Made by a program: the position numbers and the translations under genes
Notes under the pieces: generated by a model
Database searches by the model: none
What the model saw: only the letters and a program-made list of their open reading frames with translations
What the model was told of the DNA's origin: nothing
Shown: one piece after another, positions 27,326 through 36,017 of the stretch
How the letters are laid out: every line of letters begins with the position of its first letter
How positions within the stretch are numbered: position 1 is the stretch's first letter
From: Herbiconiux aconitum
GTDB taxonomy: Bacteria > Actinomycetota > Actinomycetes > Actinomycetales > Microbacteriaceae
NCBI RefSeq assembly: GCF_024979235.1
Contig: NZ_JANLCM010000001.1
Coordinates: forward strand, 124,001-188,000
DNA length: 64,000 nucleotides
Reading direction: 5' to 3'

Positions 27326-28294
27326 TCAAGCCGCAGCTGCGGCCTCTCGCGCCTGCCAGGCCGAGGTAACCATCTGGTCAAGAGTGTGGCGCATTGCCCA
27401 GCCGAGGTCGCGAGCGGCCAGTTCGCCGGAGGCGACGATTCGCGCCGGGTCACCGGGGCGGCGCGGAGCCGACTCCGGCTCGAAGGCGATGCCGGTGGCA
27501 TCCGCGACCGCCGTCATGATCTCGCGCACCGAGACACCGTCGCCCGAACCGAGGTTGTAGGCCGGGAGGAGCAACGCACCGTCGTCGAGCTTGCGCGCCG
27601 CTTCGACGTGGGCGAGCGCGAGGTCGGCGACATGGATGTAGTCGCGCACGCAGGTGCCGTCGGGGGTGGGGTAATCGGTGCCGTTGATCTTGGGGGTTCG
27701 ACCGGCCAGCAGGGCGTCGAACACCAGCGGGAAGAGGTTGTGCGGGCTGGTGTCGTAGAGGTTGATGCTGCCCGATCCGACGACGTTGAAGTACCGCAGC
27801 GAGGTGTGGCGGAGGCCCGCGGCGACACCCTGGTCGCGCAGCAGCCATTCGCCGATCAGCTTCGACTCGCCGTAGGGGCTCTCCGGGTTCTTCGGGGTGT
27901 CCTCGGTCACGATGTCGGTGGGCGGGGTGCCGTAGACCGCGGCGCTGGAGGAGAAGACGGCGCGGTCGATGCCGGCGTCCTGCATCTCCTTCAAGAGCAC
28001 CGCCATGCCGGTCACGTTCTGCTCGTAGGTGTGCAGAGGGCGCTGCACCGAGACGCCCGCGTACTTGAAGCCGGCGATGTGGATGACCCCGGTCACCTCG
28101 TGCTCGGCGAGGGTGCTGCGCACCAACGCGGCGTCGAGGATGCTGCCGCGCACGAAGGGAACGTCGGCCGGCACGAACTCGGCGTGGCCGCTCGAGAGGT
28201 CGTCGAGCACGACGCAACTCATGTCTGCCGCGCGCAGTGCCGCGACGACGTGCGATCCGATGTAGCCTGCTCCGCCGGTGACTAGCCAGGTCAT
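27326..28294 (-). CDS. galE: UDP-glucose 4-epimerase GalE
   Basis: A 322-residue extended SDR. It starts MTWLVTGGAGYIGSHVVAAL and has VIHIAGFKYAGVSVQRPLH, FSSSAAVYGTP, SPYGESK (YxxxK), LRYFNVVGSG and VRDYIHVADLA, all GalE hallmarks. It interconverts UDP-glucose and UDP-galactose for envelope glycans or galactose use. The ATG at 28294 has GAGAGGAA close upstream and is preferred to an ATG eight codons earlier. Confidence 0.95.
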   Translation of the reverse strand: MTWLVTGGAGYIGSHVVAALRAADMSCVVLDDLSSGHAEFVPADVPFVRGSILDAALVRSTLAEHEVTGVIHIAGFKYAGVSVQRPLHTYEQNVTGMAVLLKEMQDAGIDRAVFSSSAAVYGTPPTDIVTEDTPKNPESPYGESKLIGEWLLRDQGVAAGLRHTSLRYFNVVGSGSINLYDTSPHNLFPLVFDALLAGRTPKINGTDYPTPDGTCVRDYIHVADLALAHVEAARKLDDGALLLPAYNLGSGDGVSVREIMTAVADATGIAFEPESAPRRPGDPARIVASGELAARDLGWAMRHTLDQMVTSAWQAREAAAAA

Positions 28295-28347
28295 GGGTTC
28301 CTCTCGATCGATGCCCAAGAGAAAACCCTACCCGCGGCCGGTGACCG

Positions 28348-30858
28348 TCAGCGCACGAGCGTGCGCACCAACGACATGGCCTCCTTCGGCGACATCGAGG
28401 GCAGGTAGGCGCGGCCGATCGCGCCGCCGATCGTCGGCAGCGCGAGCGGGTCGGGATAGGCCATGTAGATGGTGGAGTAGGTGGGGTTGAACTTGGCCTT
28501 GAACTTGAACAGCGACGAGAAGCCGTAGGCGGGTTCGAGGGTGCGTGCGAGGAAGTCGGAGAGCTCGGTCATCACCGTCGGCGCAGGCGGCTCCTCGCCC
28601 TTCGGCACAGGCGGCTGCGCCAGCGGCGCGCCCGACAGGCTGAGCACCTCGACGCCGAGTTCTTTCATGTGCAACGCCGACGACGCGATGAGGTACTCCA
28701 TCACCCCGGGCATCGACCCGTCGGCGCGGCGCATGAAGTCGAGGGTGTACCCCACGGCGACGCCGTCGCGATACATCGGCAGCCAACTGGTGACCGCCGC
28801 GATGCGACCCTCGGAATCGAGGGCCAGCATGATCGCGACATCCGGGTCTTTGATCTCCTCCAGCGCGCCGAGCGTGAACCCCATCTCGGGCAGCTCCTTC
28901 TCCGACACCCACGCCTCCGAGATCGCGTTGATCTGCGCGACCATGGGGCGGGAGAGCTCGTCGTACGTGGTCCAGACGGTCGTCATCCCCTCGCGCACGC
29001 CCTTGTTGAGCGACGAGCGCACGTTCTGCCACGACTTGCCCGTCATCTCGAGCGACTGCGGATGCATCAGCGTCTCTTCGCCCACCGACATGAATTGCCA
29101 CCCCATGCCCTCGAAAACCGGGATGTACTGCTCGTGCACGCTGTAGAACACGGGCACCCAACTGTGCGCGTCGCAGTAGGCCACGAACGCCTCGATCGTC
29201 TGCTTCTCGGCGCCATCGCGGCAGACCGGGTCGGACATCGTGATGGCGACCCCGTTGATCACCCGATAGGCGACCGCCGCATCCTTGGTCTCGTTGAACC
29301 AGTAGACGTTGCCGGGCCACGTGGTCATCCACCCGAGGGTGCCGCCGCCACCCCGGCGGAGCAGGGCCCGGATGCGCTGGTGATCGCCCACCGAGACCGT
29401 GTGCTCGCTCGCCGTGAGCAGTTGGATCGAGGCGATGGTGAACACCAGCCAGAACACCGGCCCGATCCACTGGAAGAGGAAGAGCGTCACTCCGCCCGCC
29501 GGAATGAGCACGTCGCCGGTGATGCCCACGAGCGTCACCGGCAGGAACCTCCGGGGCAGGTCGAGCACCAGCTCCACCACGGTCGTGCCGGGGGGCGTGA
29601 AGCTGTCGAGGGTGAACATCCCGACGACCACGTTCACGAGCGACAGCGCGAGGAACGCCCCGACCACGATGACGAGGAAACGGATGAAGGCTTCCCGCGG
29701 CGCCCGCAACGCGAACCGCTTGCGCGTCACGACGAGCAGCACGACCACGGCGGCCGGCACGGCGACCGTCGACCCGCCCCACACGACGTACTCGCCGACG
29801 TCGATCGGCTCGAGCGGCGTGGTGTCGTCGACGATCGACGTGAGCGAGGCGACGAGGCCGAGGAACACCAGCGCGAGCGCGATCATCGCGAGGTTCGTGA
29901 CGATGCCGAGCCAGAGCGCGAAACGGCGCCCACGGCGCAGCCCCCAGGCCGAGACCAGCAGGAGCGCCAACGGCACGAAGGTCTGCACCACCGGCCCCAC
30001 GCCACCGAGCGCGCCGAGCCGGCTGAAGTCGTCGCAGACCCCCGTGGTAGCTGTGGCGCAGAAGGTCTTGATGTCGGCGGCGGTCGGGAAGATGTCGCCG
30101 TAGAGGCTTCCGGCGAGCCCGAAGGCGCCGGTGCCGTCGGGGTTGATCAGGCTCACCAGCGGGCCCACCGCGGTGATCAGCACGACGGCCGCGATCAAGA
30201 CCCGCACCTCACCGAAGGAGCTGCGGAGGAACACCACGCCACGACGACGCCGCGCACTCAAGAAGTGTCCGATGACGAGACCGGCGACGGCCGCGATGAG
30301 CCGGTAGACGGTCGAGGTGTCGCCGTCGTAGAGGGCGAACATGATGAGGAAGCCGAACGTGACCAGCCGCACCCGGCGCCGCCAGAGCGGGCCCATGAAC
30401 GAACTGGCGGCCAGCAGGGAGCCCACGATGGGCGTGAGCGGATCGACGGTGAGGTCGAAGCTCGTGCCGTCGGCCCACCACTCCCCGGCCAGCGATCCGA
30501 TCCACTGCACGAGCACTCCGAGTCCCACTCCGAGCAGGCCGGTGACGAGGAACACCGGCACGAGGCGGCGGCGGCCGAGCAGGCGTTCGGCGACTCCGAG
30601 CAGGATCAGGGCGGCGAGGATGTCGCCCACGAGCTGGAACGGGTCCCAGGGGATGAAGAGGGCGGTGAACACCGTCCACCAATTGCCCATGTCGATGACC
30701 GTGGTGACGCCGGCCGCCCAGGTGTTCTGCGTGACCTCGGAGGCCGCCCCGAAGAAGGTGCCGGTGATGAGCGCGGTCACCAGGATGAGCACGGCGAAGC
30801 CGATGCTGAGGGGAATGGTGGCGAGGTATCGCCTCGCGAACGTGATGGTGTTCCTCAT
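28348..30858 (-). CDS. MprF-like membrane protein: rhomboid-like N-terminus plus DUF2156 domain
   Basis: An 836-residue protein. The first 220 residues hold about six helices arranged like a rhomboid fold (NWWTVFTALFIPWDPFQLVGD), without a recognisable rhomboid Ser/His dyad. Further helices run to about residue 480. The soluble C-terminal half is a GNAT-like DUF2156 domain (RIRALLRRGGGGTLGWMTTW, VAYRVINGVAITMSDPVC, SLNKGVREGMTT, FKFKAKFNPTY), as in phosphatidylglycerol aminoacyltransferases. It probably modifies lipids to change surface charge, but aminoacyl-transfer is inferred. It starts 48 bp from the epsilon-subunit gene on the other strand. Confidence 0.8.
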   Translation of the reverse strand: MRNTITFARRYLATIPLSIGFAVLILVTALITGTFFGAASEVTQNTWAAGVTTVIDMGNWWTVFTALFIPWDPFQLVGDILAALILLGVAERLLGRRRLVPVFLVTGLLGVGLGVLVQWIGSLAGEWWADGTSFDLTVDPLTPIVGSLLAASSFMGPLWRRRVRLVTFGFLIMFALYDGDTSTVYRLIAAVAGLVIGHFLSARRRRGVVFLRSSFGEVRVLIAAVVLITAVGPLVSLINPDGTGAFGLAGSLYGDIFPTAADIKTFCATATTGVCDDFSRLGALGGVGPVVQTFVPLALLLVSAWGLRRGRRFALWLGIVTNLAMIALALVFLGLVASLTSIVDDTTPLEPIDVGEYVVWGGSTVAVPAAVVVLLVVTRKRFALRAPREAFIRFLVIVVGAFLALSLVNVVVGMFTLDSFTPPGTTVVELVLDLPRRFLPVTLVGITGDVLIPAGGVTLFLFQWIGPVFWLVFTIASIQLLTASEHTVSVGDHQRIRALLRRGGGGTLGWMTTWPGNVYWFNETKDAAVAYRVINGVAITMSDPVCRDGAEKQTIEAFVAYCDAHSWVPVFYSVHEQYIPVFEGMGWQFMSVGEETLMHPQSLEMTGKSWQNVRSSLNKGVREGMTTVWTTYDELSRPMVAQINAISEAWVSEKELPEMGFTLGALEEIKDPDVAIMLALDSEGRIAAVTSWLPMYRDGVAVGYTLDFMRRADGSMPGVMEYLIASSALHMKELGVEVLSLSGAPLAQPPVPKGEEPPAPTVMTELSDFLARTLEPAYGFSSLFKFKAKFNPTYSTIYMAYPDPLALPTIGGAIGRAYLPSMSPKEAMSLVRTLVR

Positions 30859-30906
30859 GCCGACGATTCCCCTCTGAAGTCAGGGTTCTAATGTAGCCTC
30901 GTCGGT

Positions 30907-31152
30907 GTGAACGACGAGGATTCGACTTCCGCCGAGCAGCCGGCGCTCCAGGTGCTGACGACCGGCATCAGCCACGAAGAGCTGGCCGCCGTGACCGCGG
31001 TGGTCGAGTCCGCCGTCGCGGACGAGCTGGCCGAGTTGCACGACGACGTGCAGATCGGGCCATCCGCCTGGCAGCGCAGTCAGCGTTCGATGCGCAGCCC
31101 CGTGCATCCTGGGCCCTCCGCCTGGCGGTCGTTCAGCGGCATCCCTCGCTGA
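30907..31152 (+). CDS. Acyl-CoA carboxylase epsilon-like subunit
   Basis: An 81-residue protein. VLTTGISHEELAAVTAVVES in the middle and SAWQRSQRSMRSPVHPGPSAWR at the end match the actinobacterial ACC-epsilon pattern (a short helical EELAAV segment, then a Trp-rich SAW...PGxxAWR tail). Such subunits stabilise the alpha-beta carboxylase complex. It usually sits beside the beta gene but here is 5.6 kb from it. The GTG start follows a TTCTAATGT stretch that may be its -10 region in the 48-bp divergent gap. Confidence 0.75.
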   Translation: MNDEDSTSAEQPALQVLTTGISHEELAAVTAVVESAVADELAELHDDVQIGPSAWQRSQRSMRSPVHPGPSAWRSFSGIPR

Positions 31153-31263
31153 TCGAATTCTGGGCACTTGCTGAATGCCTTCAGGCAAATGTCCTCCGAA
31201 AGACCTACTGCGCGCCGCGCCGCCGACCGCCAGCATGGGTAGTGCTTGGTGTCTCTCTTTGAG

Positions 31264-31293
31264 TTACACCGCCGGAGGCAGGCCGACTAGGGT
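31264..31293 (+). promoter_or_regulatory. Candidate promoter of a small RNA
   Basis: TTACAC (31264-31269) and TAGGGT (31288-31293) are spaced by 18 bases, matching a housekeeping actinobacterial -35/-10 pair (TTGACA-like and TANNNT). They lie in the 221-bp gap after the epsilon-subunit gene, with no plus-strand coding frame downstream before the terminator at 31361. Confidence 0.45.
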
Positions 31294-31299
31294 AAGCGG

Positions 31300-31392
31300 G
31301 CTTGCATTCCGGGGGCGAGTCAGGGCGATATTCGGGTTGTCGTCCTGACTCGAAAGCCTTCCGGGGGCCGAATTCATTCGGCCCCCGGTTCT
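31300..31392 (+). ncRNA. Candidate small structured RNA
   Basis: About 93 bases from just after the promoter to a T-rich end. It contains CGAGTCAGG (31316-31324) pairing perfectly with CCTGACTCG (31344-31352) around a 19-base loop, a short linker, then the terminator hairpin. TTCCGGGGGC occurs both before the first stem and as the left side of the terminator stem, so two mutually exclusive folds are possible. I could not match it to a known family. The 3' end overlaps the antisense stop codon of the membrane protein gene. Confidence 0.45.
31361..31388. terminator. Perfect 12-bp terminator hairpin
   Basis: CCGGGGGCCGAA (31361-31372) and TTCGGCCCCCGG (31377-31388) pair perfectly around a four-base loop, followed on the plus strand by TTCTTTC. 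The stop codon of the minus-strand gene (31374-31376) falls inside the hairpin, so it can serve both strands. Confidence 0.8.
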
Positions 31393-32438
31393 TTCGATCT
31401 GGGGGGATCCGCTGCAGCCGCCGGGTCGCCGAGTCGCGGCACCTCCATCCAGAGGTCGAGTTGCGCCTCGTCGGCCGGGTCGGTGCCCTCCCCGGGCCCC
31501 GCCGCGCGCAGCCCCACGATCGTGACCGCCACCTCCTCGTCGTGGTGTGCCGTGCGCACCACGACCCGATCGGCCGTGCTCTCGCCGATCTCCTTCGCGA
31601 TCACCGCGGTGACCCGGGCATGCTCCAGCCGGTCGAGGTCGTCGATGCCGCCGTCATCCAGCAGGGTGACCTCGACGCCCCGGCGTCGCGCCGCGAGCGC
31701 CTCCCGCCGCACCGCGTCGTCGAGCAGCCGTCGGCCCCGGATCTCGTCCCGCATCGCCGCTTCCAGATGCAGACACTCCTGCCGGTCCTCGTCGCTCAGC
31801 CGCCCGTTGCTCGTCACGATGCGCCGCAACATCGGCTCCACCAGCCGATTCATCTGACCGAGCCGCACCCGGCGCTCGAAGAATTCGGCTTCCTCCTGCG
31901 CGTGCCACTCCGCGGCACGTTGCTCGGCTCGCTCGAACAGGCGGGCGTCACGCGAAGCCCGCACGATCGCGACCGTCGTGGCGTGCGCGACCCCCACCCA
32001 GATCGGGCCACCGATGACGCCGAGCGCCGGCAGTTCCAGGATGTCGCGCGACCACAGCAGCACGGTCAGGATCATGATCGCGATGCCGCCCCAGGCGAAC
32101 CAGGGTCGTTGCCGCACCACCGTGATGGTCATCAAGGTGCCGACCGCGCCGATGATCCAGGTGGCGTATCCGTTGTCCACCCGCGGATCGAGCTGGGTGA
32201 GCACGAGGATGAGGCCGACCGTACTCACACCGAGGTTGCCCGCGGCCATCGCGAGAGGCATCCGGATCGATGCCGAGGGGGCGAGGCTCAGCGCGGTCGC
32301 CGCACCGTAGAGCGCCATGGCCACGACCGAGGGCCACGGCGACGGCGGCACCGCGAGGGAGTAGAGCCCGAGCACGACGTGGTAGGCCGAGAAGATCGCG
32401 GCGAGCCCCACCAGCAGGATGCGCGGCATCGTGATCAT
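31374..32438 (-). CDS. Membrane protein resembling a degenerate sensor kinase
   Basis: A 354-residue protein with six or so N-terminal membrane helices (to about residue 165), then a charged helical region (RASRDARLFERAEQRAAEWH, GQMNRLVEPMLRRIVTSNG) and an alpha/beta region (RVVVRTAHHDEEVAVTIVG) placed like dimerisation and ATPase domains of a kinase. The N, G1 and G2 boxes are not recognisable, so it is probably a non-catalytic partner. Its ATG overlaps the kinase stop (ATGA). Third gene of the response regulator-kinase-partner operon. Confidence 0.7.
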   Translation of the reverse strand: MITMPRILLVGLAAIFSAYHVVLGLYSLAVPPSPWPSVVAMALYGAATALSLAPSASIRMPLAMAAGNLGVSTVGLILVLTQLDPRVDNGYATWIIGAVGTLMTITVVRQRPWFAWGGIAIMILTVLLWSRDILELPALGVIGGPIWVGVAHATTVAIVRASRDARLFERAEQRAAEWHAQEEAEFFERRVRLGQMNRLVEPMLRRIVTSNGRLSDEDRQECLHLEAAMRDEIRGRRLLDDAVRREALAARRRGVEVTLLDDGGIDDLDRLEHARVTAVIAKEIGESTADRVVVRTAHHDEEVAVTIVGLRAAGPGEGTDPADEAQLDLWMEVPRLGDPAAAADPPRSKEPGAE

Positions 32439-33742
32439 GACGAGGCCTCGCCGTCGTTGGGAGCCGGCCAGGTGATGACGATCGTGGTCCCCGCCCCGGG
32501 AAGGGAGCGGATCTCGGTGGCGCCCCCGACGGCATCCACTCGCTCGCGGATGGAGATGCGAACGCCGAGGCGGTCGGGCGGCACCGCGTCGACGTCGAAT
32601 CCGGCCCCGGTGTCGGCCACGACCACGGTGACGGCAGGGAGGTCGCCGTCCATCGTGGCGGTGTCGACCGCCGCCCCGTTGAGGTCGGCCGCGACACGAC
32701 CGTGCACCGAGATGGTGCGGTCGGCGTCGTCGCCGGCGTGCTGGATGCTGTTCACGATGGCCTGCACCGTCGCGGAGTAGAGACCCTCGATCACCCGTGC
32801 CGGCACCACCCCGTCGAGGTCGCCATCGGCCGAGAAGGCGATCTCGGCGGTGAGGGTTTCGGCGAGGGAGCGGGAGCGGTCGACGAGCACCGACAGCGGA
32901 AGGTCGGCGGAGCCCTCGGATTCTGCGTCAGCGCTCTGCAGGGCCACGAGCGCCCGGCGGGCCATCTGCACGGCCAGCTCCCGGTCGTCGGCGGTGCGAC
33001 TGCGCGACGCGGCCAGAAGACTCGAGAGCACCCGGTCGTGGATGACGGTGTCGACCCGGATGCGCTCCTGTTCGGCGGCGTGGCGCTTGGCCGCATCCGC
33101 GTATCGGCGCACGGCGGTGCGCTGCGCCTCGTCGACCTGGCTGGCGGTGCTGCGCAGGGCGGTGATGACGATCACCACGAAGGTGCCGAGCAGCAAGATG
33201 TAGACCGCGTCGAGCAGCGCGAGCCCCCACGACACCCCACCCCCGGAGGGCAGCACGCGCAGCACCGCGTAGATACAGGGCACCGCCACCGTGTAGGCGG
33301 ACGCCCAGAACGTCGAGAACGAGATGCCGGCCGCGGCGATGGCGACGATCACGATGTACCAGAGCCACGGGTCGGTGCCGACGGCGGCGGCGGGCGATCG
33401 AACCGCCAACGGCCAGAGCACGAGCATCACCACGAAGACGCAGGCCAGCACCCCCATGCTGACGCGCACTCCGCGCATGATGAGCGAGCAGACGAAGGCC
33501 ACGCCGATCGATCCGAACACAGCGAGCGTGACCGCCCACGCCCACCCGGGCCAGAGGGTGGAGGCCGAGTCGTTCAGCACGGGGATGGACAGAAGCGCGA
33601 AGACGAACCCGAACAGGCCCACGAGGCGCGCCAGAGTGGAATCGATCTGCGCCCGGCTGAGCGGCGGCCGCGAGTCGGGCGCCACGCCTCTCCCCTCCTC
33701 GCCGCGCATTCCCTGCGCCGAAGGACTCGGGCTATTCGACAT
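32435..33742 (-). CDS. Sensor histidine kinase (NarL/LuxR-partner type)
   Basis: A 435-residue kinase with six hydrophobic segments between residues 40 and 195 and no large extracellular domain, so it may sense the membrane itself. The phospho-acceptor is probably H235 in DTVIHDRVLSSLL. The N-box NSIQHAGDDAD, G1-box VADTGAGFD and C-terminal GAGTTIVITWP form a HATPase domain. It overlaps the regulator gene by 11 bases and the partner gene by 4, implying fixed stoichiometry. The signal is unknown. Confidence 0.88.
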   Translation of the reverse strand: MSNSPSPSAQGMRGEEGRGVAPDSRPPLSRAQIDSTLARLVGLFGFVFALLSIPVLNDSASTLWPGWAWAVTLAVFGSIGVAFVCSLIMRGVRVSMGVLACVFVVMLVLWPLAVRSPAAAVGTDPWLWYIVIVAIAAAGISFSTFWASAYTVAVPCIYAVLRVLPSGGGVSWGLALLDAVYILLLGTFVVIVITALRSTASQVDEAQRTAVRRYADAAKRHAAEQERIRVDTVIHDRVLSSLLAASRSRTADDRELAVQMARRALVALQSADAESEGSADLPLSVLVDRSRSLAETLTAEIAFSADGDLDGVVPARVIEGLYSATVQAIVNSIQHAGDDADRTISVHGRVAADLNGAAVDTATMDGDLPAVTVVVADTGAGFDVDAVPPDRLGVRISIRERVDAVGGATEIRSLPGAGTTIVITWPAPNDGEASS

Positions 33743-34436
33743 GCCCGTGTTCGTCGATGGCGAGGATGCCGTCCTCCACCGCCCGGCGCAGCAGCTCCAC
33801 CTTCGAGCGTGCAGGCCGGCCCACCTCCACGTACTTGGCGCGGATGCGGTCGAGGTATTCCTTTGCCGTCGACACCTTGATGTTGAGCTTCAGCGCCACC
33901 TGCGAGAGCGGCAGACCCGAGGCGTAGAGGTGCAGTACGTCGCGTTCGCGCTGGGCCAACTGCGCCTTGCCGAACTCGCGGTCGGCGTCGATGGCGCTCG
34001 CCCATTCGAGGTTGTTGAGCACGTCGCCCCGGGCGACCGCCGCGATTGCCGCCATCACCGCGCTGGTGGCCGCGGATTTCGGGATGACCCCGGCCGCACC
34101 GGCGGCGAGCGCCTCGCGCACCAGGCCGACCCGGTCGGCGATGCTGTGCACGAGCACCGCCGCGCCCATCGACCGGGCGTGCTGCACGTTCTCGGTGACC
34201 GTGAAGTCGTCGCCGAGACTCAGATCCAGCACGATCACGTCGCAGCTGCGACCCGCGAGCGCGACCCAGAGCTCGCTCACCGAGGCGCAGGCGGCGACCA
34301 CCTCGTATCCCGCCTCGATGCACGCGGTCCGGATGCCGAGTCGCACCGATTCGTGGTCGTCGACGATCGCGACCTGCACGGCACTCGAGTGCCTGCCTGT
34401 CACATCCGTTGTCGCCCCGTCGCTGTCGTCGTGCAC
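33732..34436 (-). CDS. LuxR/NarL-family response regulator
   Basis: A 234-residue regulator. The receiver has AIVDDHESVRLGIR (acidic pair), the phospho-acceptor D71 in IVLDLSLGDD and a conserved Lys in GVIPKSAATS. The helix-turn-helix is LAQRERDVLHLYASGLPLSQ followed by VALKLNIKVSTAKEYLDRI. The GTG at 34436 has GAGGGG about seven bases upstream; longer frames are rich in implausible Ser/Arg. First gene of its three-gene operon. Confidence 0.92.
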   Translation of the reverse strand: MHDDSDGATTDVTGRHSSAVQVAIVDDHESVRLGIRTACIEAGYEVVAACASVSELWVALAGRSCDVIVLDLSLGDDFTVTENVQHARSMGAAVLVHSIADRVGLVREALAAGAAGVIPKSAATSAVMAAIAAVARGDVLNNLEWASAIDADREFGKAQLAQRERDVLHLYASGLPLSQVALKLNIKVSTAKEYLDRIRAKYVEVGRPARSKVELLRRAVEDGILAIDEHGHVE

Positions 34437-34503
34437 CGTCCGCCCCTCGCGAAGAATGGCCCTCAGTCTACGGCGACGGCTTTCCGGTGCGCACGGATGC
34501 CCG

Positions 34504-35985
34504 TCAGGCCTTGACGAGCACGCCGATCGTCTCGACGTGGTGCGTGTGCGGGAAGAGATCGTAGGCGCGCACGGTGTCGAGCTCGTAGCCTCCCTCGCGG
34601 AACAGGGCGACGTCACGGGCGAAGGCCACCGGATCGCAGGCCACGTAGACCACCTGGGCGACGCCGAGCCGCACCAACGACCCCACGACCTCCTTGCCGG
34701 CGCCCGAGCGCGGCGGGTCGATCACCATGGTCGCGGCTTCGAGCCGTCGCCGGTCGTCGGCAGAGGCGAGGCGTTCGAGGTCGGCGAGGTAGCGGTCGAC
34801 GCGGCCGGTCACGGCTCGGGCGCCGATCCACTCGGCGAGGTTCTCGGAGGCGTGGTCGGTCGCCGTCGCGTCACTCTCGACGCTCGTGATGCGGGTGGCC
34901 GGGCCGAAGCGGTCGCCGATCGCGGCGGCCAGGAGGCCGACGCCGCCGTAGAGGTCATGGTTCGCCGCCCGCGGATCGAAGAGGTCGGCCCGGGTCTGCT
35001 CCTGCACGGCGCGGGAGAGGGTGCGGGCCGCGTCGCGGTGCACCTGCCAGAAGCCGTTCTCGGCGAGCCGGAACTCGCGGTCACCGACACGCTCGACGAT
35101 GGTGGCAGGAGCGTCGGCTGCTTGACCGACACCGGTGCGGGGTGCGGATGCGCTGCCATCGACGCCGTCGTCGGCCCACGTCGACGACGCCCCAGCACGG
35201 GCTCCGCCGGCCTCTCCCGCTTGCGCACCTTTCGTACGACCGCCACGACGATCCCGGCCAGCGGCACCACGACCCGCCGCTCCGCGGCGGGTGCCGCGGC
35301 CACCGTCGCGACCGCCGGTCTTCGAGCGGTCGTCGGAGACGAGCGAGACCCGCAGCTCGCCATCGGCGGTCTCCACGAACTCCACCGCGGCCGCACCCCC
35401 GGAGCCGAGGCTCAAGGCACTCGCGATCTCTCGGGCCTCGGCCTCGATGGCCTCCGTCGCGAGCGGCAGGTCGTCGACCTCGATGACGGTGTGCGAGCGC
35501 GCGGCGTACGGTCCGATCCGCCCGCCGGGCCCGACGTGCAGGCGCACCCGCGTGCGCCAGTGAGAGCCGGGCACGCGCTCGGCCTTGTCGACGGCGGCAT
35601 CCGCGCCGATCGGCTCCACCTCGACGACGCGGTCGGTTCCGCCGAAGCGGCGCAGCGCATCCGTCAGCACCTCGCTCTTCAGCGAACGCTGCCGTTCGAG
35701 GGCGATGTGGCCGAACTCGGCGCCGCCGGCCCGGAGCTCGGGCGCACGCTCGAGCGAGGCAGCCGCCCAGACGTGAGGGCGGCGGTCGGGCGACGGGGTC
35801 AGCACCTCGACGGTGTCGGCCCGCCAGAACGACGCCTTGCTGTCGTCGGCGATGCGCGCGAGCACCCGCTCGCCGGGGATCGCGTCGGAGACGAACACCA
35901 CGCGGCCGTCGAGTCGGGCCACCATGACCCCGCCGTGGGCTACATTGTCGATGTTCAGCTCGACGAGCTCGTTCTGGTCTTCCAT
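34504..35985 (-). CDS. TRAM-domain class I RNA uracil-5-methyltransferase (TrmA/RumA type)
   Basis: A 493-residue protein. The N-terminal TRAM OB-fold (LVELNIDNVAHGGVMVARLDGRVVFV) is followed by the methyltransferase: DLYGGVGLLAAAIGDRF (345-361), VIDPPRSGAGKEVV (421-434) and a catalytic Cys at C450 in YVACDPVAFARD. It methylates uracils in tRNA or rRNA using SAM. No Fe-S cysteine cluster is evident, unlike E. coli RlmD. Residues 219-292 are an unusual Gly/Arg-rich insert ([17 protein letters not shown]) that looks disordered and RNA-binding. Diverges from maf by 32 bp. Confidence 0.87.
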   Translation of the reverse strand: MEDQNELVELNIDNVAHGGVMVARLDGRVVFVSDAIPGERVLARIADDSKASFWRADTVEVLTPSPDRRPHVWAAASLERAPELRAGGAEFGHIALERQRSLKSEVLTDALRRFGGTDRVVEVEPIGADAAVDKAERVPGSHWRTRVRLHVGPGGRIGPYAARSHTVIEVDDLPLATEAIEAEAREIASALSLGSGGAAAVEFVETADGELRVSLVSDDRSKTGGRDGGRGTRRGAAGRGAAGRDRRGGRTKGAQAGEAGGARAGASSTWADDGVDGSASAPRTGVGQAADAPATIVERVGDREFRLAENGFWQVHRDAARTLSRAVQEQTRADLFDPRAANHDLYGGVGLLAAAIGDRFGPATRITSVESDATATDHASENLAEWIGARAVTGRVDRYLADLERLASADDRRRLEAATMVIDPPRSGAGKEVVGSLVRLGVAQVVYVACDPVAFARDVALFREGGYELDTVRAYDLFPHTHHVETIGVLVKA

Positions 35986-36017
35986 CCTCCGAGCATTTCA
36001 CAGCAAAGGCGGACTCC

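Noticed and set aside
28669..30891. A 740-codon plus-strand frame opposite the MprF-like gene
   Set aside because: Composition is typical of antisense frames in GC-rich genes and no domain is visible.
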